DNA of 64,000 bases from Persicimonas caeni. GTDB taxonomy: Bacteria; Myxococcota_A; Bradymonadia; Bradymonadales; Bradymonadaceae. Location: positions 1,949,001 to 2,013,000 of the forward strand of contig NZ_CP041186.1 in NCBI RefSeq assembly GCF_006517175.1. Reading direction: 5' to 3'. The position numbers and the translations under genes were made by a program. Position 1 is the stretch's first letter. Each line of letters starts with the position of its first letter. The notes beneath the pieces were generated by a model. The model was not told the origin of the DNA, ran no database searches, and was given only the letters and a program-made list of their open reading frames with translations. This document shows, piece by piece, positions 8,048 through 15,889 of this stretch.

Positions 8048-9847
8048 CTACGTCGCCAGGCGATGGGCGGCGTCGATGAGCGCCAGGTGCGAGAACCCCT
8101 GCGGAAAGTTGCCCAGAAAATCGACGTCGCCGCAGGTGACCTCCTCGGCGAGCAGGCCGAGGTCGTTGGTGCGCTCGACGAGATCGCCGAAGAGTTCGCG
8201 CGCTTCGTCTCGACGGCCGCAGGTCGCCAGCGCCGACACGAGCCAGAAACTACACAGCACAAACGCGCCCTCCTCTCCGGGCAAGCCGTCGGAGGTGCGG
8301 TACCGCTGCACGAGCCCCTGCTCCATCAGCTCGTCTTGGATGCAGTCGATCGTCGAATGCACGCGCGGATCGTCCGGCTCGAGAAAGCCCACCAATGGGA
8401 TGAGCAGCGTGCTGGCGTCGAGCGCGTCGCCGTCGAAGGTCTGGGTGAACGCCCCCATCTCGGCGTTGAACCCGCGCTCCTCGATCGCCTCGCGAATCTC
8501 CTGGCGAGCGTCTCGCCATTTGTCGACGTTCCCGTCGAGCCAGCCGCGCTCGTTCAGCCGCAGCGCACGGTCGAGGGCCACCCAGCACATCAGCTTCGAG
8601 TGAACGAGGTGGCGAGGCTCGCTGCGCATCTCCCAAATGCCGTGGTCGGGCTCGTGCCAGCGCTCGGCGGCCTGGTCGGCCAACAAGCCGAGCACCGGCT
8701 TGAGGTCCGGGTGAGGCTCGCGCATCTCCGTCTGGCAGATATAACCCGCGTCGAGAATCTGGCCGAAGCGGTCGAGCTGGAGTTGGTCGACCGCGGAGTT
8801 TCCGATGCGCACCGGTTGCGAGCCTTCGTAGCCCTCCAGGTGATCCAAACACTGCTCGGGAAGCTCGGTGGTGCCGTCGACGCGGTAGATATTCTGCATC
8901 TGGTTTTCCCCAGACAGGCACAAGTCTTCGAGCCAATCCCAAAAGGCCATCGCCTCGTCGTGGTAACCCAGGTGCTGCAACGACTCGAGGATGAGCCCCG
9001 CGTCGCGCAACCAGACGTACCGGTAGTCCCAGTTACGTACACCGCCGATCTCTTCGGGCAGCGAGGTCGTGGGGGCTGCGATCACAGCCCCGGTGGGCGC
9101 GTAGGTCAACAACTTGAGCACAAGCGCGCTGCGCCTGACAGCCCCGGCGCAGGGACCTTCGTAGGCGCACTTGTCCATCCACCCACGCCAATAATCGACA
9201 GTCTCATCGAGCCGGCGACGCGCCTCCGCACCACCGAAAGGTTGGGGACGGTTCGTCTCGTCACTGTAAGCGACGCTCACCCAGACCTCGTCGCCCTCCC
9301 CCACCACGCACCGGGCGCGAAGCTTGCCGGCCGCGGCCTCTTCGAAGTTCACCGAGCCGTCCACGACGACCGATTCATCGGCGGCCGTCAACATGATGCC
9401 GTCCGCGCGACGCTCGACCTGCGCCGCTGTCCGCCCCCAATCGAAGGTCGGCGCGATAAGAACGTCGACTTCGACGCGGCCCCGCACGCCCTCCAAGCGC
9501 CGAACAATTCGGCGACAATCGTCCTCGCCGCCCTGCTCCTCAGGCGCATGAACGGGCATGAAGTCGGTGAGCACGACCTCGCCGGCTTCGGTGGTAAACC
9601 GCGTCTCGAGGACATTAGTCCCGTCGACGTATCGGCGCGTCGTCGAGTAGGAATCACAGGGCTGGACGCAAAAGAAGCCGCCGTCATCGGCGTCGAGCAG
9701 TCGATGAAAAACGGGAGAGCTGTCGAAGCGCGGCCAACAGCACCAGTCGATGGAGCCGTCGGCGGCAACCAGGGCGGCCGACTTCATGTCTCCGATGATC
9801 CCGTACTCGGTGATCGGGCAGTAACGGCGCGATCGAGCGGACGTCAT
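8048..9847 (-). CDS. GH15 family glycoside hydrolase (glucoamylase/trehalase-like)
   Basis: The 599-aa cytosolic protein carries the bacterial GH15 pattern: N-terminal PITEYGIIGDMKSAALV and DGSIDWCCWPRFDSSPVF, central WDYRYVWLRDAGL, and C-terminal LGNFPQGFSHLALIDAAH with an upstream LAEEVTCGD that should include the catalytic base. GH15 enzymes invert alpha-glucosidic bonds, releasing glucose from glucans; some bacterial members are trehalases. Family alignment favours the ATG at 9847, just before the conserved block; an in-frame start at 9931 would add 28 unconserved residues. With the GH13 pair at 19.8-23.1 kb and PFK at 43.4 kb it points to storage-sugar use. Substrate not determinable here. 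Confidence 0.88.
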   Translation of the reverse strand: MTSARSRRYCPITEYGIIGDMKSAALVAADGSIDWCCWPRFDSSPVFHRLLDADDGGFFCVQPCDSYSTTRRYVDGTNVLETRFTTEAGEVVLTDFMPVHAPEEQGGEDDCRRIVRRLEGVRGRVEVDVLIAPTFDWGRTAAQVERRADGIMLTAADESVVVDGSVNFEEAAAGKLRARCVVGEGDEVWVSVAYSDETNRPQPFGGAEARRRLDETVDYWRGWMDKCAYEGPCAGAVRRSALVLKLLTYAPTGAVIAAPTTSLPEEIGGVRNWDYRYVWLRDAGLILESLQHLGYHDEAMAFWDWLEDLCLSGENQMQNIYRVDGTTELPEQCLDHLEGYEGSQPVRIGNSAVDQLQLDRFGQILDAGYICQTEMREPHPDLKPVLGLLADQAAERWHEPDHGIWEMRSEPRHLVHSKLMCWVALDRALRLNERGWLDGNVDKWRDARQEIREAIEERGFNAEMGAFTQTFDGDALDASTLLIPLVGFLEPDDPRVHSTIDCIQDELMEQGLVQRYRTSDGLPGEEGAFVLCSFWLVSALATCGRRDEARELFGDLVERTNDLGLLAEEVTCGDVDFLGNFPQGFSHLALIDAAHRLAT

Positions 9848-10350
9848 AAGGCAACCTGGCTCGAGAAGAGTGGGTGTCGATGTAAAGCTTGCCCCCAGCC
9901 CAGCGTCTTCAACCCGCCCACCTGCCGACACATGAAGGTATCAGACTCATGATGGTATCAGACACCGTGTCGATCTGGCTGGCCATGTCACAAAGCAGCT
10001 AAACATTCGACACCAGCGTGTCGATGTGCTTGACGGCAGCAACTTACTCACATGCAACTGTGAGAAACTGTGAGTTGGGAACCAACGCAGTCTTCACTAG
10101 GGTCCAACTCGTCAACCAAACTGGCTGCGCGGCCGACTCTGTACGAGGTGGCGTAGCCGACTACATACCCCAAACCCTATCGCATCTGGCCCATCCCCTC
10201 TCTTGCCAGACTTTGCACACCCCCATGCCGGCGGCGCTCGGAGTCAAGCGCGGCCGGCTCTTTTCTTTCTTGGAAAAGAACCCATCCTGTAGGCCTTATC
10301 AGCCCGCAACCATAACGGTGACTCGAAGGGGGAATCGACCGGAGGAGGGT
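9848..10350. other. Intergenic region with no supported gene
   Basis: Between the GH15 gene and the kinase gene I see only the palindrome at 9935-9967. Open frames here lack a ribosome-binding site and have atypical composition. The segment probably holds the GH15 promoter, reading leftward, but no convincing -35/-10 pair stands out. Confidence 0.5.
9935..9967. repeat. GTGTC-palindrome, remote copies
   Basis: GGTATCAGACACC at 9954-9966 followed by GTGTC is one base away from the palindromes near the transposase at 493-1455. A decayed half-copy (GGTATCAGACT) precedes it. This indicates that the element family is dispersed away from its transposase gene. Confidence 0.5.
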
Positions 10351-13300
10351 TCAGCGGTGCGCCTCGGCCGCAGCCAGCGCCTCGGCGACGCTGATCACCT
10401 CGAGGCGCTTGTCTCGGTGCTCTTCGGGCACGGCCGCGGCCAACTCGCGCAGCTTGTCGCCCCAGTCGCGGCGGCCGGCGGGGGCGGCGTCGAGCAACAG
10501 CCCCAAGATCTGGATGGCGATGCGGGGCGCCGAGCAGCTGTGGGCAAACCGGGCGAGCTTGTCGGCTTCGAAGGGATCGGCCTCCTCGCCGCATCGCAGG
10601 GCGAGGGCGCGCATTAGCGCGTCACCGCGTCGGTTGCCCGCGTGCTCGAAGCCCGTATAGGCCTCACGCGCGAACTCGAAGGCCCGGGCTTCGTCGCCCT
10701 GTCGGAACGCGGCGGCGGCGTCGACCATGTCGAGCAGGCCACACAGGTCCGGGGAGCCGAGCATATCGAACGCCTCGTGGAGCCCGTCGGCCGGCTCCAG
10801 CGGCAAACCGAGCCGGTAGCGAAGGCTGCGCAACAGGTAATGGCACCACGCCTGGTCTCGGTGGCGGTGCAGCCTCTCAGAGCGGGCGAGCGCAGCCTCG
10901 GCATGTTCGAGCGCGGCCTCATACTCCAGACCATCCATCAATGCGATCACCGCGCTGATAATCGAGGCGAGCTTGGCCGATGGCCGCTCCTTGATGCGCG
11001 CGGCGCGCAGGTGCAAATCGGAAGCCCTGGCATAGTCGCCCCTGTAATAGGCCAGGCTCGCCTGCCAACCGGTCAAGCTCCCACGGGCTTCGCGCCCGGG
11101 CTTCTCACGCGTCACCCACGCCTCGATCTCGTCGAGGACCTGCGCGGACAGCTCCAGCGAACACCGGATGGCCACGCGTGCGCGGTACATCTGACGGCGA
11201 AGCTCCAAACCGTTGTCGCCAAACGCCGGCAACGCGTCGAGCTCGTCGAGCACGCTGCGGTCGGGGCGCTGAGAAGCCACGCGGGCGACCTCGACGAGGG
11301 CCTGCAGGCGTTCCAAGCCAGGCACCCCCCGATCGATGGCGCGGTCGATGGCGTACAGCAACTCCTCGATGCGCGGGGTCTCCTCGGAGGCCAGCGCCGC
11401 CTTCGTCCAGTCGGCGAACAATACGTAGGCGGCGTCCGCATCGTTGCTGCCCTGACAGGCGCTCATAGCCTCGCGAAGCGCGGCGATGGCCAGGCCGGTC
11501 TCGCCGCGGCGGTCGTGATAGGCGGCAGCCGCGCGGCCCTCGGCGACGACCTCGGCGTCCTCGCCGGCGCGAAGCAAGTGCAGCAGTCGGCCGGGGGTGC
11601 CGGGCTTCAGCCCCTGGGCCAGCCGTCGGTGCATATTCTCGACCCTCGCCTGCGACAGGGGGCTGGCCGCCAGCGCGTCGATCTTGATGACGATCCTGCC
11701 GTCGTCGGTCCGCGAGGCCACGCCACGCTCGACGAGTTCGTCGAGCTGGGCCTCGACCGACGCCAGCGACCGCTTCATCAACGGCGCGAGGTGCTCGGCC
11801 CGCGCGTGGGACCCGGCGAGCTGACACCAGACGGCCAAGGTCTGCAGTTGGGGCTCGCCGTCGAAGATGCCCATCGAGGAGGAGGCCGGCTGCAGCTGGA
11901 AGCCGCGGCGCAAACGCTCGAGCTGTTGGGCGGGCACGACGACCCGCTCACCGCGAAAATGCGCCAGGCCGTGGCGTACCCACAGGTTGATCTGGCGCAC
12001 GATCGTGCGGGGCACCCCGCCGGTGCGAAGCCACAACTGACGAGCCGCCTCGCTGCGAAGCCGAAAGATCGGCTCGGGCCCGTCGAAGAGCTCGGTGAGC
12101 TGCTCTATCGACAGCGCCTGCAGCTCCAAGCCTCCCTCGACGGGCTCGTGCCGGGCGAAGATGAGCCCGCCTCGATGGCGCTCTCCCTCGAGAAGCTGTC
12201 GACTCGCCTCGTCGAGCTGCTCGAAGTTGTCGGCGACGAGGAGCTTGCCCTCATCGAGCGCGGCCGCGAGCGCCTGGCGAAGCTGCTCACGGTCGCCCCG
12301 CCCCCGGTCGTCTTGGCGCACCAGCGGCGTCAGGCTGTCGAAAGGGGCTTCCGCGGCGATCAACGAGATGACCCGGTGGCCGCGTTGACGCAGCACCCGC
12401 GACACCTCGTCGAGGCAGCGACTCTTGCCCATGCCGCGCTGGCCGGCGATATCGACCGACTCACCGCGCTCGATGGCGGCGACGGCTCGGCCGACGACGT
12501 CGTGCGGGTCGAGATACAACGGTCGGTGCGGGGTCAGCGAGACCGGTTGGTCGCTGTCGAGCGCGGCGACCAGCTCGCCCAGGTACTGCACGCGCCGATC
12601 GGCGGCCGTCGACAGAAGCCCTTCGACCGCCTGCGCGAGCTTCGGCGACAAGCCGAAGGCCTCGGCGTCGATGCGCGGGGGCGGCCCTTTGACCCGCGCG
12701 CTGACTAGTTTGGACAGCGAGTCCGTCGGGTGCGGGAACGAGTCCGTCAGGACCTGATAGAGCATCACCCCGAGCGCGTAATAGTCGGAGTGGAAGGTCG
12801 CCGGACGCCCGCGCAGCTGCTCGGGGGCCATGTAGGCAGGCGTGCCCTGAGTGCGCGAGAGCTGCTCCTCGCAGCTCAGGCCCGACACCCAACTGCCGGT
12901 GCCGAAATCGAGCAGGGTGACCCGCCCGTCGGCGTCGACCAGCACATTTTGCGGCTTGAGATCGCCGTGCACGATCCCGGCGCCGTGCACGCAGGTGAGC
13001 AGCTCGATCAACGAGATGATGATGGTGTTTCGGTTGGCGTCCCAATGCTCGGCGGGCCCGGGAAATGGCACCCCGGAGGCAAAGGGCATGACCAGATAAG
13101 GTCCGTCGGCGTCGCGCCCCTCATCGAGCAGGCGCACGACGCCGGGAAGGTTGAGCCGGCGCAACACCGCCGCCTCTCGCCAAGCGCGCGTGGCGCGCAT
13201 CCCGGCGTCGGCGTCGAAGACTTTGACGGCCACTTCGTTTCCGGTGACCGCGTCAGTGGCCCGATAGACCACGCCAAACGCGCCGGAGCCGACTCGCTCG

Positions 13301-13368
13301 CGGATCTCGTAGCGCCCCCCAATGCGCCAACTCGATCCCAGTAACGATGTGTCGGCACTCATGGCCAA
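10351..13368 (-). CDS. Ser/Thr protein kinase with ATPase and TPR-like C-terminal regions
   Basis: The 1005-aa protein starts with a Hanks-type kinase domain (about 18-275): glycine loop VGSGAFGVVY, Lys49 in AVKV, catalytic loop HGDLKPQN (Asp136), DFG at 154-156 and MAPEQL. The Arg of the usual HRD is Gly, so this is a non-RD kinase. Residues about 290-560 contain GQRGMGKSR, a Walker-A-like loop of a STAND/AAA-type ATPase. The rest is Ala/Leu/Arg-rich helices of TPR type. Such fusions are thought to couple phosphorylation to ATP-driven assembly or partner binding. It has the same layout as the kinase at 52525-56145, with different sequence. It lacks any transmembrane segment. Residue 3 is also a Met and could be the start. 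Confidence 0.88.
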   Translation of the reverse strand: MAMSADTSLLGSSWRIGGRYEIRERVGSGAFGVVYRATDAVTGNEVAVKVFDADAGMRATRAWREAAVLRRLNLPGVVRLLDEGRDADGPYLVMPFASGVPFPGPAEHWDANRNTIIISLIELLTCVHGAGIVHGDLKPQNVLVDADGRVTLLDFGTGSWVSGLSCEEQLSRTQGTPAYMAPEQLRGRPATFHSDYYALGVMLYQVLTDSFPHPTDSLSKLVSARVKGPPPRIDAEAFGLSPKLAQAVEGLLSTAADRRVQYLGELVAALDSDQPVSLTPHRPLYLDPHDVVGRAVAAIERGESVDIAGQRGMGKSRCLDEVSRVLRQRGHRVISLIAAEAPFDSLTPLVRQDDRGRGDREQLRQALAAALDEGKLLVADNFEQLDEASRQLLEGERHRGGLIFARHEPVEGGLELQALSIEQLTELFDGPEPIFRLRSEAARQLWLRTGGVPRTIVRQINLWVRHGLAHFRGERVVVPAQQLERLRRGFQLQPASSSMGIFDGEPQLQTLAVWCQLAGSHARAEHLAPLMKRSLASVEAQLDELVERGVASRTDDGRIVIKIDALAASPLSQARVENMHRRLAQGLKPGTPGRLLHLLRAGEDAEVVAEGRAAAAYHDRRGETGLAIAALREAMSACQGSNDADAAYVLFADWTKAALASEETPRIEELLYAIDRAIDRGVPGLERLQALVEVARVASQRPDRSVLDELDALPAFGDNGLELRRQMYRARVAIRCSLELSAQVLDEIEAWVTREKPGREARGSLTGWQASLAYYRGDYARASDLHLRAARIKERPSAKLASIISAVIALMDGLEYEAALEHAEAALARSERLHRHRDQAWCHYLLRSLRYRLGLPLEPADGLHEAFDMLGSPDLCGLLDMVDAAAAFRQGDEARAFEFAREAYTGFEHAGNRRGDALMRALALRCGEEADPFEADKLARFAHSCSAPRIAIQILGLLLDAAPAGRRDWGDKLRELAAAVPEEHRDKRLEVISVAEALAAAEAHR

Positions 13369-13386
13369 GCCTTTCGCGACAAATGC

Positions 13387-13695
13387 TTAGTGCCAAGACT
13401 GGTAGGTCTCGCTGACCTGCCAAGAGGTGGTGTTCTCGCCCAGCTCACCGTTCTGCATGACCCACTCGTAAAACTCTTCGGAGTTGTTCACTTCGGACAT
13501 CTGGTGAGGCGAAAAGGTCACGTCCGGGCCGTAGGGCAACGGAAACGGAATTCCGTCTTTCAACACAAAATAGGCGCTCTGCTCACCGCCACCGCCCTCG
13601 TACCACGCAAACCCGACGCGCTGGTCACCCGACCCGTCGTTCAGACGAAGCTCGTACGGACCCGAATCGATTTCTTTCAACGTTCCCATCACCAT
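13387..13695 (-). CDS. Small hypothetical protein
   Basis: The 102-aa soluble protein is unrecognised. It is rich in Gly, Glu and aromatic residues (AWYEGGGGEQSAYFVL, and YEWVMQNGEL near the end) and has no signal peptide. I place the start at 13695 because GAGGTG lies 4 bases upstream; an ATG at 13689 is also in frame. It ends 18 bp before the kinase gene start on the same strand, so the two may be co-transcribed, which makes it a candidate partner or substrate of that kinase (inference only). Confidence 0.65.
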   Translation of the reverse strand: MVMGTLKEIDSGPYELRLNDGSGDQRVGFAWYEGGGGEQSAYFVLKDGIPFPLPYGPDVTFSPHQMSEVNNSEEFYEWVMQNGELGENTTSWQVSETYQSWH

Positions 13696-13853
13696 ACAAC
13701 ACCTCAACAATCAGAAATAAAATGACACACTCCCCCAACCGCATTTGGTTGCAGATGGTGTTTCACGCGGCGACCGCCCTTTCGCACGGGGAGTGGTCCG
13801 ACAGGGTACGCGGTGGGTCTGCCGGCGTAAAGAAAATCCAAAAATGAAGGCGA

Positions 13854-15011
13854 TCAAATCGTGGCGACCTCGGCCAGCACGTCGGCGGGGGCGCGGCTGA
13901 GCGGGTGGGTGAAGAGTGCAAGATCTTGCTGGCGGGTGCGGAACAGATCGACGATGAAGTTCATGCGGTCGCTCAGCTCGGTCCAGTCGACCGCCGCGCT
14001 CCCGTCGGTGGTGTCGTGAGTGCGATCCCAGTTCAGCAGCGCCTCGAGACGAGCGCGAAACTCGGCCGATGGCTCGTCGAAACGCGCCAGGTGGGACGGA
14101 TAGGCCGCGGTGGGCGAACTCCACGGGACATCGTCGCTGATGTCGAGCTCCTCGTCGCCCACATCGAGCGACATGAGCAGTTGGGTGCCCATCACCTGCG
14201 TCAATCGTCCCTCGATCAACGCCGCGCGGGCGAGTCGATAGGCGTGTCTGCGGTGAGCGTCGGTCTGGCGGCCCAGCCGGCGCCCGACGGTGTCTTGCAG
14301 CCAGCACCCGGCTCCCCACAGGCGCACCAACGGCGTCGCCATCGCTCTCCAGACGCGGTTGATCCCCTCGAGCTCGAGCAACGCGTCGAGCATGCAGTCG
14401 ATGCGGGTCTGCTCCTGCAAGCCCACAAAGCAGTTGGCCACGTAGATTCGCTCGGCGCGGGCGTCCGGACAGGCGGCATACGCCGCCAAGAAGTACTCGC
14501 TGAACGCCCAGATCATCGCCTGCTGCCCGTCGGGATGCTCGTCGACCGACCGAGGGTCGAGGTCGAGCGCGTCTTGCAGATACGCCGGGACCTCGCCGGG
14601 CGCGTCTTCGGCGAGCTTGTGGTGCTCCTGTTGCGCCGCCGTGTCGGCGGGCTCCATCAACGCGAGAAAGGCCGAGAAGACCGGCGCGATATCCATGAAG
14701 ATGAGCCCGTTCCCCCGACCCAAGAGCGCGGTAATTCGCTCGCCGAATCGGGGCGTGAGCGCGAGCCAGCCCATCCCGTCGTGGCGCATCATTTCGCCGG
14801 CCTGCGCCGACGCCCACGCTCCGAAGCCGGGCCACACCAAGTTCTGGCGCCCCAGCAACTCGGCCATGCGCATCGACAATCGCCAGTAGTTGTGTGTGAT
14901 GAGATAATTGCGAAAGATCGGATCGCTCAGCTCCCCGATCTGCTCCCACGAAGCGTCCCTCGAAAAGCGCTCCAATTGGTCCACAATGCCATTCGACTCG
15001 CCGCCGAACAT
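13854..15011 (-). CDS. Hypothetical alpha-helical protein
   Basis: The 385-aa protein has no recognised domain. It is Ala/Leu/Arg-rich and predicted mostly helical, with Trp-rich motifs (NYWRLSMRMAELL, WPGFGAWASAQAG). A more distal in-frame ATG at 15185 exists, but GAGGAGG lies 5 bases before the ATG at 15011, so that start is chosen; it also keeps the divergent gap to the glutathione peroxidase gene free for promoters. No signal peptide or obvious membrane span is seen. I can give no function. Confidence 0.65.
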   Translation of the reverse strand: MFGGESNGIVDQLERFSRDASWEQIGELSDPIFRNYLITHNYWRLSMRMAELLGRQNLVWPGFGAWASAQAGEMMRHDGMGWLALTPRFGERITALLGRGNGLIFMDIAPVFSAFLALMEPADTAAQQEHHKLAEDAPGEVPAYLQDALDLDPRSVDEHPDGQQAMIWAFSEYFLAAYAACPDARAERIYVANCFVGLQEQTRIDCMLDALLELEGINRVWRAMATPLVRLWGAGCWLQDTVGRRLGRQTDAHRRHAYRLARAALIEGRLTQVMGTQLLMSLDVGDEELDISDDVPWSSPTAAYPSHLARFDEPSAEFRARLEALLNWDRTHDTTDGSAAVDWTELSDRMNFIVDLFRTRQQDLALFTHPLSRAPADVLAEVATI

Positions 15012-15220
15012 GATGGCCTCCTCGCCCAGATTTGGTCGAAACCGCCGGGGAGAATCCCAACCGAACACGTCGGTGTCAACATCACCGAATGTCCGCAAAC
15101 GTTGCCCCCATGGACACGGCTCGACGAGTCCATTAGTGGAAAGTGTCACAAACGCGCTCGACGCCGCATCCCAACGAATAGCCAACTCCTGTGCCGCTCC
15201 TCCAACCCACGGAAACGACT

Positions 15221-15709
15221 ATGGCAAAGCTCGACTACACGACCACCATCACGACCATCGACGGCGAAGAGAAGACCCTCGAGGAGTACGAAGGTAAGGT
15301 CTTGCTTATCGTCAACACCGCCAGCGAGTGTGGATTCACGCCGCAATTCGACGGGCTCGAAGCGCTGTGGCAAAATTTCGGCGACGAGGGGTTGGTGGTG
15401 CTCGGCTTTCCTTGCAACCAATTTGGCAAGCAGGACCCCGGCAGTAACGATGAGATCGCCGACTTTTGCCGGGTCAACTACGGGGTCACCTTCCCGATGC
15501 ACGAGCGCATCGAGGTCAACGGCTCGAATACCCACCCGCTCTTCGAACAACTCAAGAAGGCCGCGCGCGGCCTGCTCAACACGAGCGCTATCAAGTGGAA
15601 TTTCACCAAGTTTTTGGTCGCCAAAGATGGCACGATTCTCGAGCGCTATGCCCCCAAGACGAAACCCGAAGATCTCGAGGCCGATATCGCCGAGCAGTTG
15701 CGCGGCTAA
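15221..15709 (+). CDS. Glutathione peroxidase family protein
   Basis: The 162-aa thioredoxin-fold protein reduces hydrogen or organic peroxides. The peroxidatic Cys37 lies in NTASECGFTPQ (Cys type, not selenocysteine), followed by GFPCNQFG (Cys65) and WNFTKFLV, completing the family's Cys-Gln-Trp-Asn centre. Length is typical of bacterial GPx, which generally use thioredoxin rather than glutathione as reductant. The ATG at 15221 gives the family N-terminus; an in-frame upstream start at 15191 would add ten unrelated residues. It is cytosolic (no signal) and stands as a single gene divergent from the 13854-15011 gene. Confidence 0.93.
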   Translation: MAKLDYTTTITTIDGEEKTLEEYEGKVLLIVNTASECGFTPQFDGLEALWQNFGDEGLVVLGFPCNQFGKQDPGSNDEIADFCRVNYGVTFPMHERIEVNGSNTHPLFEQLKKAARGLLNTSAIKWNFTKFLVAKDGTILERYAPKTKPEDLEADIAEQLRG

Positions 15710-15745
15710 GGACACGCAGCACAATCATAAAAATCCCATTAATAA

Positions 15746-15774
15746 TTGACAGATCAACTAGGTACGGCTACTTT
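15746..15774 (+). promoter_or_regulatory. Candidate sigma70 promoter for the Cys-repeat lipoprotein gene
   Basis: A consensus -35 box TTGACA (15746-15751) is followed after 17 bp by TACTTT (15769-15774). It sits in an AT-richer stretch 116 bp before the ATG at 15890. An inverted TTAGTTG/CAACTAA pair follows at 15782-15828 and could be a leader hairpin or operator. Confidence 0.4.
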
Positions 15775-15889
15775 CCGCACGCTTAGTTGTCTCGCATAGG
15801 TCACACCTGCGACGACAAACCAACTAACTTGCGACGACATATGTCGCGCTTTGCGCGCCCCCTGGGGGGCTTTTGGAGGAGTAACACGA

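Noticed and set aside
10018-10617. Plus-strand frame between the GH15 and kinase genes
   Set aside because: It runs into the kinase gene on the opposite strand, has atypical composition and no ribosome-binding site.
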